A stretch of 64,000 nucleotides of DNA from Nostoc desertorum CM1-VF14 (GTDB lineage Bacteria > Cyanobacteriota > Cyanobacteriia > Cyanobacteriales > Nostocaceae). The notes below the pieces were generated by a model that searched no databases, had not been told where the DNA came from, and saw nothing but the letters and a program-made list of their open reading frames with translations. The stretch lies in the NCBI GenBank assembly GCA_019359245.1, contig JAHHHR010000015.1:62001-126000 (forward strand). Direction: 5' to 3'. How positions within the stretch are numbered: position 1 is the stretch's first letter; each line of letters opens with the position of its first letter. A program made the translations under genes and the position numbers. Shown in pieces: positions 10,224 to 18,738 of this stretch.

Positions 10224-11237
10224 ATGAATCCTAAAGTCTCTGTCATTATTCCTGCTTACAATACTGAAGCTTATATTGCGAAGGCAATAGAGTCAGTCTT
10301 AGAGCAAACGCTCACAGATATTGAAGTTATTATAGTCGATGATGCTTCAAGTGATAAAACTGTAGAAGTCGCTAAAAGTTTTACTGACCCACGTCTCAAA
10401 GTAATAGTAAATCAACAAAACCTTGGGGCTGCTGGTGCGCGTAATCGTGCCCTGAGAGCAGCCCAAGGAGAATGGATTGCTGTGCTTGATTCAGATGACT
10501 GGTATGCTCCTGAAAGATTAGAAAAGCTCGTGTCACTGGCAAATGAAAAAAATGCAGACATGATTGCTGACGATCTTTATTTAATCAAAGATGGCGAAAC
10601 ATCTCCTTGGAGCACATTGATTCAAGAAAGTGAAGAACATATAGATAAAATTATCCAAATTGATATCGTTTATTTTGTAAAAACTGACGCCTATGGAGAA
10701 CCAGGATTGCATCTTGGTATAAGCAAGCCTCTATTCAAACGAGAATTTTTGGTTAAGCACGGCATCGAGTACGATGATGCCATTAGGATGGGTCAAGATT
10801 TTTGGATTGATATGAAATGTTTAATAAAAGGCGCACGCTTTTTCCTTGAGCCAAAACCCTATTATTTCTACCGTTCACGCCCCGGATCTCTTGTACATAA
10901 AAGCCAATTGCCACGTCTAAATCAATATTTGAATGCTAGTAATTCTTTCATGCAACAAGATGTGGTGAAGAAAAATCCAGCTTTAATGCGTGCTATGTCT
11001 TATAATATTACAGTCTATAAAAAACATTTATCTTACTTACAAGTTGTAGAGCCTCTAAAGCAAGGGAAATGGTTAGTAGCATTGACAGAAATGGGTAAAA
11101 ATCCGCGCTTCTTTTATGATTTTATTTCCCGATTGAACAATATTATCGCCCGTCGAATTCAATACTATGTGATGGGTAACAAATCAGTTTTTGATATTAC
11201 TTATAACATACAGAGAGAACGAAAAACTACCAATTAG
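10224..11237 (+). CDS. Family 2 glycosyltransferase
   Basis: A 337-residue protein with a GT-A fold at the N terminus: VSVIIPAYNTEAYIAKAIES, EVIIVDDASSDKTVEVA, NQQNLGAAGARNRAL and the metal-binding VLDSDDWY. It should transfer a sugar from a nucleotide donor to a polysaccharide or lipid; donor and acceptor cannot be read. The C-terminal third has no membrane helix and ends in a basic stretch. It is flanked by non-coding DNA on both sides, so it is probably a single-gene unit. Confidence 0.92.
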   Translation: MNPKVSVIIPAYNTEAYIAKAIESVLEQTLTDIEVIIVDDASSDKTVEVAKSFTDPRLKVIVNQQNLGAAGARNRALRAAQGEWIAVLDSDDWYAPERLEKLVSLANEKNADMIADDLYLIKDGETSPWSTLIQESEEHIDKIIQIDIVYFVKTDAYGEPGLHLGISKPLFKREFLVKHGIEYDDAIRMGQDFWIDMKCLIKGARFFLEPKPYYFYRSRPGSLVHKSQLPRLNQYLNASNSFMQQDVVKKNPALMRAMSYNITVYKKHLSYLQVVEPLKQGKWLVALTEMGKNPRFFYDFISRLNNIIARRIQYYVMGNKSVFDITYNIQRERKTTN

Positions 11238-12085
11238 TACTATCATAGTTTTATCAATAAATAATCCATCCTTACATAGTCAGAATGAGCCTGAAGGTTA
11301 AAAAGCTGGTAAGGTAATAAGTATCTCTAATTATCCCTACTAACAAAATAAACGCAGAGAACAGCCTTGTTGGAGGTAAAAGGAAAGTACTAATTAAGCT
11401 GTGGGTCATTGCTCACTAAAGTTCAAGTCTGTCCCTCTCTCACTCCGAGAGAGACGGTTTTGAGTAGTAAAACTTCTTAAAGGTTGTTTGAAAAGTGTTT
11501 TGCTGTAACTTTAAGCACTTTTAGATCCTCCCTAGCCTTAAAAAGAGGGGAACAGGAATCAAAGCTCCCTGATTTATCGGGGAATTTTACAGGTATCTAG
11601 GACTTTTGATACCCCCAAGAAGACTTTTCAAAGAACCTCTTAGAACTCTGTGGCAAGTCTGGTGTTTCCTAATAAAGGTTTTTGGCGGATCCTAAAGCTA
11701 TCTATTTAGTCAAAATTGGGCAAACTAAAATTACACCACAATGAAAGTGCAAAATGGTATAAAGCGTCATTATAAATTTACTCTTTCTGCTTGTTTGATC
11801 TGACATATTGCACCAGTTGTAATAAATGTCCCGGTTGCAAACTGCTAAATAATGCTTTCAATATTCTAAAAGAGGGCTGAAACAAGCTAGTACAGCACCG
11901 CGTAAATAGACCAACGATGCAAAATCGCAAAAAGCCTAGTATATAAGTTTTTTATCTTTTAGCTTCCATTTCTGCCTTGTGGTATGAACCTAGAAAACCA
12001 TTTCAGGGCGCAATAATTCAGATATCAGTTTGAATGCACTTTTCCTCCTAAACACTTACAACCTGCTTTTGGATTCAAATTCTCT
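11238..12085. other. Intergenic region with decayed repeat elements, no gene seen
   Basis: About 850 bp. It holds a palindromic repeat at 11421-11470 (CCCTCTCT...GAGAGAGA), which is a sibling of the sequence flanking the element at 28.6 kb, and an inverted-repeat element at 11475-11645. The last 400 bp are AT-rich and should contain the promoter of the kinase gene. Confidence 0.6.
11475..11645. mobile_element. Short inverted-repeat (MITE-like) element, family TTGTTTGAAAAGT
   Basis: The left end (11475-11495) reads about CTTAAAGGTTGTTTGAAAAG, and the right end (11622-11642), reverse-complemented, reads about CTAAGAGGTTCTTTGAAAAG. No ORF lies inside. A related element with the same ends is at 51693-52033. 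Confidence 0.6.
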
Positions 12086-13639
12086 ATGTCAGACCCCAAC
12101 ATTGGTCGCTTACTAAGCAAACGCTACCAACTCCAGGAGTTAATCGGTACTGGAGCAATGGGTCGGGTTTATCGTGCTAAAGATACTTTGTTGGGAGGTG
12201 TACCTGTTGCGGTTAAGTTTCTGGCGCTATCAATCCAAAATGAAAAGATGCGATTGCAAGACCGCTTTGAGCGAGAAGCAAAAACCTGTGCTTTGCTAGG
12301 GCAAAAAAGCATCCATATTGTCCGAGTTATGGACTATGGCGTAGATGACAATAACACCCCCTTCTACGTCATGGAATACCTACAAGGGCAAAGCCTAAAC
12401 AATATTATTCGCAAGCAACGACTGCCTTTACCAAGATTTCTAAGTATGGCACGTCAACTCAGCCTGGGCTTACAGTGCGCTCATGATGGCATTCCAGTTG
12501 AGGGCAATATTTGTCCAATTATCCATCGTGATGTCAAGCCAAGCAATATGCTGGTGATTCAAGATCCCAGTTTCGGAGAATTGGTTAAGGTTCTAGATTT
12601 TGGTATTGCTAAGTTATTACAGTCAGATGGCGACCATACAAAATTCTATTTGGGGACATTGGCTTATTCTTCTCCCGAACAGATGGAGGGTAAAGAATTA
12701 GACAACCGTGCTGATATTTATAGTTTGGGCGTCATGATGTTCGAGATGCTCACAGGCAAAATGCCACTGGTGGCACCAACTCACTCTTTTGGAGCATGGT
12801 ATAAAACACATCATTATCAAAAACCACGTTCTTTTACTGAGGTTGCACCCGGATTAGAACTACCAAAAGAAATCGAAAATTTGGTGATGAGTTGTCTAGC
12901 TAAAGTAGCACGCGATCGCCCCCAAAATATCGCTGAAATCCTCAGAGTTTTAGTATCTCTAGAAAAGCCTGACCATACAGGCAAAATTAAGCAAAACAGC
13001 CATGCCCTAGTTCCTGCTATTACAGTAAACAATGAGCTTGAACAAAAGGCAAAAGCCGATTTGCAGGTTTCCTGGTCAAACGAGGAAATTGCCCGGACTA
13101 TTTCATGGCCTCAAAATAAACCAGTTGCCGATATTGTATTTCCCCAGACCATTCATACCAATGGAGAGGTTTTACCAGCTCTGTGGGTGATGCTACCGCA
13201 AGAGGAAATTCAAAAGCGCTTACTCTGTACCCGCTATAACCAATTTCTTTTCATTTCTATCCCCTATCCCATGCTGTTATGGATTACTGTCATCTACAAC
13301 CGCAAACATGGCGCTAAATGGTTACCTTACTACCTTGATCTCAAAACCAGTTTTGGTAAAGAAATTACTCGGTTACTACAGCATACAGGTTACTATCGCT
13401 TGTTATTCTTTGCACGAGAAACACCAAATCGCTGTACCCATATCTTACTTTCCAGCGTTGCTTCTGCCCAACGCCAACGGCTGCAAGAGTGGGTTGCAAT
13501 GAGCAACACATTGATGTCCTCTGCTGATCCACAAATTAGTAAAAGCCTTCTTAAAAAGGAGTATGAAAAGATTAAGCCTCAAATTCTCGCAAAATTGGAA
13601 AGTATTGATACAGATTCTCCACACGATCTTTCTAACTAG
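12086..13639 (+). CDS. Ser/Thr protein kinase with a C-terminal domain of unknown function
   Basis: A 517-residue Hanks-type kinase. It has a glycine loop GTGAMG (21-26), VAVKF with catalytic Lys44, HRDVKPSN (from 147) and DFG (171-173), so it should be active. The kinase domain ends near residue 290. Residues 325-510 form a second domain rich in aromatic residues (VLPALWVMLPQEEIQ, ISIPYPMLLWITVIYN, GYYRLLFFA) that I do not recognise as PASTA, TPR, WD40 or FGE. No membrane helix is certain; the IPYPMLLWITVIY stretch is hydrophobic but probably buried. The substrate is unknown. Confidence 0.92.
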   Translation: MSDPNIGRLLSKRYQLQELIGTGAMGRVYRAKDTLLGGVPVAVKFLALSIQNEKMRLQDRFEREAKTCALLGQKSIHIVRVMDYGVDDNNTPFYVMEYLQGQSLNNIIRKQRLPLPRFLSMARQLSLGLQCAHDGIPVEGNICPIIHRDVKPSNMLVIQDPSFGELVKVLDFGIAKLLQSDGDHTKFYLGTLAYSSPEQMEGKELDNRADIYSLGVMMFEMLTGKMPLVAPTHSFGAWYKTHHYQKPRSFTEVAPGLELPKEIENLVMSCLAKVARDRPQNIAEILRVLVSLEKPDHTGKIKQNSHALVPAITVNNELEQKAKADLQVSWSNEEIARTISWPQNKPVADIVFPQTIHTNGEVLPALWVMLPQEEIQKRLLCTRYNQFLFISIPYPMLLWITVIYNRKHGAKWLPYYLDLKTSFGKEITRLLQHTGYYRLLFFARETPNRCTHILLSSVASAQRQRLQEWVAMSNTLMSSADPQISKSLLKKEYEKIKPQILAKLESIDTDSPHDLSN

Positions 13640-14113
13640 GAATAATTTCTTAGATGTTACATCTTTTAGATGTAGCCAAGGGGTAGTCACTCAAAGTATG
13701 TAAACTTTTATAAACAAAATATGTATAAAGATGTAACTTCTAGTTATATGTATAAAGAGTGAAAAAAATAGCTGCCTAATCACGGCTATCTAAATTCTCT
13801 CTCAATCTTCCTGTGTATATAATAATTAAGGCAGATTGTAATCTTACGTAGCTATAGTTCGCACATTGGATTGAACCAAAAGCAAGTCTGGCTAAGTTAA
13901 ACAGCAAATTTTACTACAAAATTAAGGTAAGTTTAGGCTGTAGCAGATATGTCGTCGAAAAGCTTATTCATTGTTAGTTAATTTTTTGAGTTGAATTTTT
14001 GCCCAAATTTTACGTAATTGGTAATCGAAGTTGACGCCCCGACATCCCCAGCTCTTTTCCGCCTTGGAACCAAGCAAGAGAAGGAGGTCGCCCACTGCGA
14101 CAGTAGAACGACT
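13640..14113. other. Convergent intergenic region, no gene seen
   Basis: About 470 bp between the kinase (plus) and nblA (minus). It contains a short direct repeat TATGTATAAAGA(T/G) near 13720-13760. No confident terminator hairpin or RNA was found. Confidence 0.5.
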
Positions 14114-14311
14114 CTATGCCATAGTGGAACCGGAATCTAAGCCCCACTGGTGCTTAAGAAGTTCTTGATAAGTTGCCTCGCGCACTACCATTTGCTCATA
14201 GAGCTTAACCAAAAAGTCTTTAGCTTGCTCGTGGCTCATGTTTTGCACCTGAGTAGCAAATGAGCAGATGCTGAATTGCTGTTCCAAGGATAGTTTCATT
14301 GGCTGGTTCAT
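14114..14311 (-). CDS. nblA: Phycobilisome degradation protein NblA
   Basis: A 65-residue protein matching NblA along its length: LSLEQQFSICSF, QVQNMSHEQAKDFLVKLYEQ and LLKHQWGL. NblA is a small helical adaptor that directs phycobilisomes to Clp proteolysis during nitrogen starvation and related stress. The ATG at 14311 fits the family; no strong ribosome binding site precedes it. The 640-bp upstream region is long for such a small gene and holds an inverted repeat and a 12-codon ORF with a strong ribosome binding site. The gene stands alone. Confidence 0.95.
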   Translation of the reverse strand: MNQPMKLSLEQQFSICSFATQVQNMSHEQAKDFLVKLYEQMVVREATYQELLKHQWGLDSGSTMA

Positions 14312-14332
14312 AATTAACTCCGAAAAACAACT

Positions 14333-14354
14333 TGTAAAGGTGATATCGTTTACA
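14333..14354. promoter_or_regulatory. Inverted repeat just upstream of nblA
   Basis: TGTAAA (14333-14338) and TTTACA (14349-14354) form a palindrome with a 10-base spacer, 22 bp before the nblA ATG. The spacing does not fit the NtcA consensus GTA-N8-TAC. A role as operator or 5'-UTR hairpin is inference. Confidence 0.35.
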
Positions 14355-14359
14355 GAAGT

Positions 14360-14398
14360 CTAAATGGCATAATAATTGGGCTGATAAATGTCCAACAT
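14360..14398 (-). CDS. Possible 12-residue leader ORF upstream of nblA
   Basis: On the minus strand a GGAGG (14404-14408) precedes an ATG by five bases. The frame reads MLDIYQPNYYAI and stops. It ends 48 bp before the nblA start. The Shine-Dalgarno sequence is much better than that of nblA itself, so translation is plausible. Three of its 12 residues are Tyr. It could be a leader peptide or chance; only conservation or ribosome profiling can tell. Confidence 0.3.
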   Translation of the reverse strand: MLDIYQPNYYAI

Positions 14399-14408
14399 TT
14401 TTTCCTCC

Positions 14409-14952
14409 GTATTACGAAAGATAACAATTGTTTGACACATTGCCCACATCCAAAGTGTGGACTTTTTCTGCTCTGATATCTTGCACCTAATCCTACTGAT
14501 ATACCACCCAAGTCAGTTGAGCCATATTCCGGAAAATAGGCTTGTTTTGCCTAAGGTTAGGTATAAATACCTCCCTGAGTCCTTTCTGCTTTGCACAACT
14601 CTCCTTTGAGGAGAAGCTGAGGTGTGATCCTTAGCCCTCGATAGTTTTTCCTAAACAGAAAAACTAAGATACTGTCTCCCCTAGTATGAAGGAAGCTTTA
14701 GAGGGTAGGGATTTTAAGGATATTGGGAAATAAATGGTAATAAGCGTGAATTATAGTCGCTTTACCTGATTATGTGCAAGATGTCAATTTATCAATTTAT
14801 GCAAATTTAGCCTCATTAGGTTAATTTTGAGGCTAAAAGTATTTGTATCAAATTGTAAAAATGAAAAATGCTCACGCTGAACAAATTGCTGAGTATATTT
14901 ACCGGATTAGTCATTTGTCAATTGTCCTTTGTTATTGGGCAATAACCCATGA
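14409..14952. other. nblA upstream region, no further gene seen
   Basis: AT-rich sequence that should include the nblA promoter. A small hairpin CCACA...TGTGG followed by CTTTTT lies near 14448-14474 on the plus strand. At the right end a GTCATTAG-type repeat (14904-14961) overlaps the phosphatase stop. Confidence 0.5.
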
Positions 14953-14961
14953 CTAATGACT
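14904..14961. repeat. GTCATTAG-type palindromic repeat, copy 1
   Basis: The arms are GATTAGTCATTTGTCAATTG and CCATGACTAATGACTA. It overlaps the 3' end of the PP2C gene. Related copies are at 17478, 22303, 23815, 31127 and 35403. Confidence 0.8.
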
Positions 14962-15690
14962 ATTTTCTTCAAGTGAGACGATGACAACTGTGATGTTATC
15001 GTGCCCTCCGTGGTCTTTGGCAGCCTCAACTAGAGAGATGGCGGCTTTATCAAGCCAAGGAGTGTCTTGGAGGCAGCTAGCAATCTTTTGTTCGACAAGT
15101 TCTTCTGTTAGACCATCACTACATAACAGCAAGCGATCGCCAATCTTGACATCTAGTGGTTGCAGATCAATCTGATGCAAGTCTTCACGCCCTAAACAGC
15201 GCGATAATACATGACGAAAAGGATGCGATCGCGCTTCATCTAAAGTGATGTCACCGATTTTGATTGCTCGTGCTACCCAAGTATGGTCTTCTGTTACTTG
15301 TTCTAATTGCGACTCTCGGAAGCGATACAGCCGGGAATCGCCAACATGACCGCACCAGGGTGTCTCTGGGGAGCGAAAAACCACAGCTACAACCGTTGTA
15401 CCCATATCGGCGCGTTCGGGATGATTTTGCTGATCCTGCAAAATCGCTTCATTGGCACCCCACAAAGCTTGCTCTAGCAATTCTTGGGAAGACTTAGGAG
15501 ATTGCCAATTTGCTACCAAATAGTCCTGAATTTCTTTAGTGGCAATCCGACTTGCCTCTTCACCTCCGGCATGACCACCCATGCCATCAGCAACAACGAA
15601 AAACCGCCCCTCTGGGTCGATATAGTAAGCATCCTGATTATTAGAACGAATAAGTCCCGGATCACTAAAACCCGTGAAATTAAGTTTCAT
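14953..15690 (-). CDS. PP2C-family Ser/Thr protein phosphatase
   Basis: A 245-residue metal-dependent phosphatase that removes phosphate from Ser/Thr. PPM motifs are visible: GLIRSNNQDAYY, FVVADGMGGHAGGE (metal Asp), MGTTVVAVVF, WCGHVGDSRLYRFR, LLLCSDGLTEEL and GGHDNITVVIV. I chose the ATG at 15690 (MKLNFTGFSD); a longer frame begins with TTG directly after the stop of the upstream gene. It follows the ABC1-type kinase gene by 18 bp, so the two are probably co-transcribed. Its last two residues and stop come from a GTCATTAG repeat. Confidence 0.94.
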   Translation of the reverse strand: MKLNFTGFSDPGLIRSNNQDAYYIDPEGRFFVVADGMGGHAGGEEASRIATKEIQDYLVANWQSPKSSQELLEQALWGANEAILQDQQNHPERADMGTTVVAVVFRSPETPWCGHVGDSRLYRFRESQLEQVTEDHTWVARAIKIGDITLDEARSHPFRHVLSRCLGREDLHQIDLQPLDVKIGDRLLLCSDGLTEELVEQKIASCLQDTPWLDKAAISLVEAAKDHGGHDNITVVIVSLEENSH

Positions 15691-15708
15691 AATTTTTTCG
15701 TACAACAA

Positions 15709-17397
15709 TTAATACATACGATCGTAACGGTCAAGGCGTAAAAGTAGTCGGATCAGAATCACTGAAAGCCCTGCTGCAATTAAACCAGGCACTAGCGCCC
15801 ACCATAGATATTTGGTGGTAACCACTAAAATCGTAGCTGAAAGTGTGAAACCACTGATTAACAGAGCATAGCTCATTGAGAGCTGAATACTGCTTTGCCG
15901 TCGCAACAGCCGTTCAGTTTCTATAGACCGAACGCGGAGGCGCATATCTCCCCGTTCTAACTTCTCTAGCGTGTCCTCTAACCTACGTGGTAGACCAAAG
16001 GCAGTACTACTTACTTGAGCTGCTTGACGACTTAATTCGTTAATAAAGCTATTTCCCTCAGAACCATTCATATCGGTCATAAGCTGCATTGCATATGGTT
16101 TGGCAACTTCCATAAAGTTAAACTCTGGATCTAAACCTTTACCTACCCCTTCTAAGGTAGAAAAGGCTCGCATCACAAAAGTGAAGGTTGCTGGAAATCT
16201 AAATGGCTGATTATAAGCTATTTCGTAAAGGTCGTCACTAATTGCTGCGACTGATTGGTTTTCAAAAGGCTTATCCATGAAATGATCCAGCATATACTGG
16301 ACGGAACGCCGGACTGGGCCCATGTCATCGGTTGGTGCGATCGCGCCTAATTCGATCAGAGACTGAACAACGCGATCACCATCTTTTTGGGCAATACCAA
16401 ACAGTGTTTGCATTAGTCCTTCACGGACATTTGACTTAATCCGCCCCATCATGCCGAAATCGTAGAATATCAAAGCACCAGTTGCACTAATGGCAATATT
16501 GCCTGGATGAGGATCGGCGTGGAAAAAGCCACTGTTGAGCAATTGTAGTAAGTAGGCTTGAGCGCCTTGACGAGCGATCGCCTTTCGATCCAAACCTGCT
16601 GCTTCTAAAGCTTCGTATTGGCTAATTTTAATTCCAGGGAGATATTCTAAGGTTAAGACTCTAGAAGAAGCATAACGCCAGTAAACTTTTGGGACATTCA
16701 CCCAATCGTAACCGCGAAAGTTCCGGCGAAAGGTATCAGCATTACGACCTTCATTGAGATAATCAATTTCTTCCCAAAGAATTCGACAACATTCTTCATA
16801 AATACCTAACCAATCTCGCCCCCGTCCCCATTTGGGATGGTTTTGAAAGTAGCGGGTGATTCCCTTGAGAATCTGTAAATCTATTTCAAATAATTTTTTT
16901 AGTCCAGGACGTTGCACCTTGACAACAACTGATTCCCCACTATGCAGCACAGCTTTGTGTACTTGCCCCAAGCTAGCAGCAGCTAAAGGAATCGGTTCAA
17001 AATTATGGAATAGTTCAGGAATTTTCTTGCCTAGTTCTCTCTCTATGGTCGCTTCTACTTGCTCATAGCTAAATGCCGGTACTTTGTCTTGTAACTTGGC
17101 TAGTTCGTCTACATATTCAACAGGGAATATATCAGCGCGGGTAGAAAACAATTGCCCTACTTTGATAAAGGTTGGCCCTAAATCTAGCAGGGTATTACGA
17201 ATCCAAACCGCTTGGGTTTTGCGTCTTGCAGCTTGCTTTGCCTCAGTCACACCACCCGGATAACTCCAAGATTTGTTGTATCGCCAAAGTTTGAACAATA
17301 AGGTCAAGACAAAAGACCAAATGTCCACAAAACGCCGTCTGCTAGAGTATTGTTCCCGATTCCAACGGTATGCTTTATCTGAATAACCTTGTTCCAT
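15709..17397 (-). CDS. ABC1/UbiB-family atypical kinase
   Basis: A 562-residue member of the ABC1 (AarF/UbiB/COQ8) family. In cyanobacteria and plastids these are linked to prenylquinone metabolism and to photosynthetic membrane stress. Motifs include LGPTFIKVGQLFSTR (family signature, near residue 75), AAASLGQVHKA, VVKVQRPG (Lys), FHADPHPGNIA and YDFGMMGRI. Two C-terminal hydrophobic helices (SYALLISGFTLSATILVV, YLWWALVPGLIAAGLSVIL) suggest membrane anchoring. It sits upstream of a PP2C phosphatase gene. Which of several cyanobacterial paralogues it is cannot be said. Confidence 0.93.
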   Translation of the reverse strand: MEQGYSDKAYRWNREQYSSRRRFVDIWSFVLTLLFKLWRYNKSWSYPGGVTEAKQAARRKTQAVWIRNTLLDLGPTFIKVGQLFSTRADIFPVEYVDELAKLQDKVPAFSYEQVEATIERELGKKIPELFHNFEPIPLAAASLGQVHKAVLHSGESVVVKVQRPGLKKLFEIDLQILKGITRYFQNHPKWGRGRDWLGIYEECCRILWEEIDYLNEGRNADTFRRNFRGYDWVNVPKVYWRYASSRVLTLEYLPGIKISQYEALEAAGLDRKAIARQGAQAYLLQLLNSGFFHADPHPGNIAISATGALIFYDFGMMGRIKSNVREGLMQTLFGIAQKDGDRVVQSLIELGAIAPTDDMGPVRRSVQYMLDHFMDKPFENQSVAAISDDLYEIAYNQPFRFPATFTFVMRAFSTLEGVGKGLDPEFNFMEVAKPYAMQLMTDMNGSEGNSFINELSRQAAQVSSTAFGLPRRLEDTLEKLERGDMRLRVRSIETERLLRRQSSIQLSMSYALLISGFTLSATILVVTTKYLWWALVPGLIAAGLSVILIRLLLRLDRYDRMY

Positions 17398-17477
17398 AAA
17401 TTACTTTGTGTACCGTTGGTTTGCAACCGAATCACTTGGAAGAAAAGACACTCTGATTCCTAAACTGTTCTTTTTAA

Positions 17478-17525
17478 GTGTCATTTGTCATTTGTGCATA
17501 ATTTTTGACCAATGACTTATGACTA
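17478..17525. repeat. GTCATTAG-type palindromic repeat, copy 2
   Basis: The arms GTGTCATTTGTCATTTG and CCAATGACTTATGACTA lie between the small coiled-coil gene and the ABC1-type gene. Confidence 0.75.
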
Positions 17526-17528
17526 AAT

Positions 17529-17855
17529 TTATGCAGAAGTTCTGCGATAATGTTGCAATTCTGTGCGTAACAGGGCAATTTCTGCTCGCAATTCATCAAT
17601 ATCTGCTTGCAAGTCACCTGAATCAGAACTGGCTTGCCGAGTACCTGTGGTAGATTGACCAGCATTAGCTGCTTCTGCTGACCGATTTGCCCGCTCTATG
17701 ACTTCTTCTGTAAACTGGCGCAACTGTTCTCTAGCTTCTGCATCAAATTTGCCCAGATCGCTCAAAGCATCGGTCAAGGCGACCTCTAAACGCTCATTAA
17801 CTACTTCGGCTACTGCTCTGCCTACGAAAAAGGCTTGTACTAGTGGGTTACTCAT
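17529..17855 (-). CDS. Conserved cyanobacterial/plastid-type small protein (probably DUF6825)
   Basis: A 108-residue soluble, mostly helical protein. The N-terminal half ([20 protein letters not shown], then [18 protein letters not shown]) is the conserved part, which I believe is DUF6825, seen in cyanobacteria and chloroplasts. After a Ser/Gly-rich linker (65-82) there is a short coiled coil ([16 protein letters not shown]). The function is unknown to me. It is upstream of the ABC1-type kinase gene on the same strand, with a 131-bp gap containing a repeat, and could share its transcript. Confidence 0.7.
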   Translation of the reverse strand: MSNPLVQAFFVGRAVAEVVNERLEVALTDALSDLGKFDAEAREQLRQFTEEVIERANRSAEAANAGQSTTGTRQASSDSGDLQADIDELRAEIALLRTELQHYRRTSA

Positions 17856-17944
17856 AAATTTTTGTTACGTTGATCCGCAAGAGAATTATAACTTGCCTGT
17901 ATGCTTTACGGCTTCTGCTGGGGAGTTAGAGATTTACATGACTT

Positions 17945-18245
17945 AATGTGCGACTTCAACCTTGGCCAATAGCATTGGCAGAGTTTGCGGGCACACAAAC
18001 CAGAGCTACATCGATTTGGAATCACATATATCGTGATATTCCAGCAAGTTTCGATAATATTGCTCTGGTGTACTGGGCAAATAGGTTGTCATTTGCAAGG
18101 TCTGCTCTTTCAATATCCGGGTTATTAGTTGGCTCATCGAGAATCAGCAGTTCGATTTCTAAAATACTGATCATAGCGATGCCTGCGGCGGGCTACGCCT
18201 ACGCTAATCTTGCCAATTCACCACCATTCAACATAAAGGTGCTTT
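17945..18245 (-). pseudogene. Gene debris: ABC ATPase fragment and another broken ORF
   Basis: Read on the minus strand, the right part encodes a signature-like GELARLA, then a palindromic repeat (GCGTAGGCGTAGCCCGCCGC region), then ELLILDEPTNNPDI, which is the Walker B region of an ABC-F type ATPase (normally DEPTNNLDI). The left part contains a start-like MTTYLPSTPEQYY followed within 30 codons by a stop. Neither is a complete gene. The stretch looks like the meeting point of two decayed genes. Confidence 0.6.
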
Positions 18246-18430
18246 TGTGAATGTCATTATATTTAAAGAGAAAGTTTCAAAAAAACTCGTTAAATCTGAA
18301 TTGAAAGATAAGCTAAATAGTAAGGATTGCACTGCAATATCTGATTGATGAAAATTTTAATTCTATGTATCAAAATTAAATTAAGCTCTGTTAAAATTAA
18401 CCTATAATTAATTGATGCTAGATTGATTCT

Positions 18431-18639
18431 ATGACCATCACCCAAAAATTAGAATCTCAAGAAGACATCTCGAAAGATGTAATATTTCCACCAAGTGATT
18501 TATATAGTGACGAACCTCCCTTGGAAACAGAACTGCATCTACGACAAAACTAGAAGAAACCACCGCAAAAGCACAAGAAAAAACAGAACGTTTAGCGGCT
18601 AAATTGCGGGAGTTAAATATCGATCTAGATACAATTTAG
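18431..18639 (+). pseudogene. Internally deleted Uma2-family gene copy
   Basis: The first 40 codons (MTITQKLESQEDI..., PPSDLYSDEPPLETELHLRQ) are nearly identical to the start of the intact gene at 18739. The frame then hits a stop at 18551. From 18550 another frame continues as the C-terminal coiled coil and tail (KTERLAAKLRELNIDLDTI), ending at 18639. About 510 bp of the middle are missing, including the whole nuclease-like core. Upstream flanks of the two copies also match, so this is a tandem duplication followed by a deletion. Confidence 0.9.
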
Positions 18640-18738
18640 ACAGTCTAAACGAGTGCGATTACTTACGGTATGCTACGCGATCGCTAACTACAATACTGCT
18701 AAAATAAATCCATAACTACTTGATGCCGTATCCATTCT

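Noticed and set aside
14333..14354. NtcA site in front of nblA
   Set aside because: The GTA...TAC spacing is 14 instead of 8, and the position is too close to the start codon; listed only as an inverted repeat.
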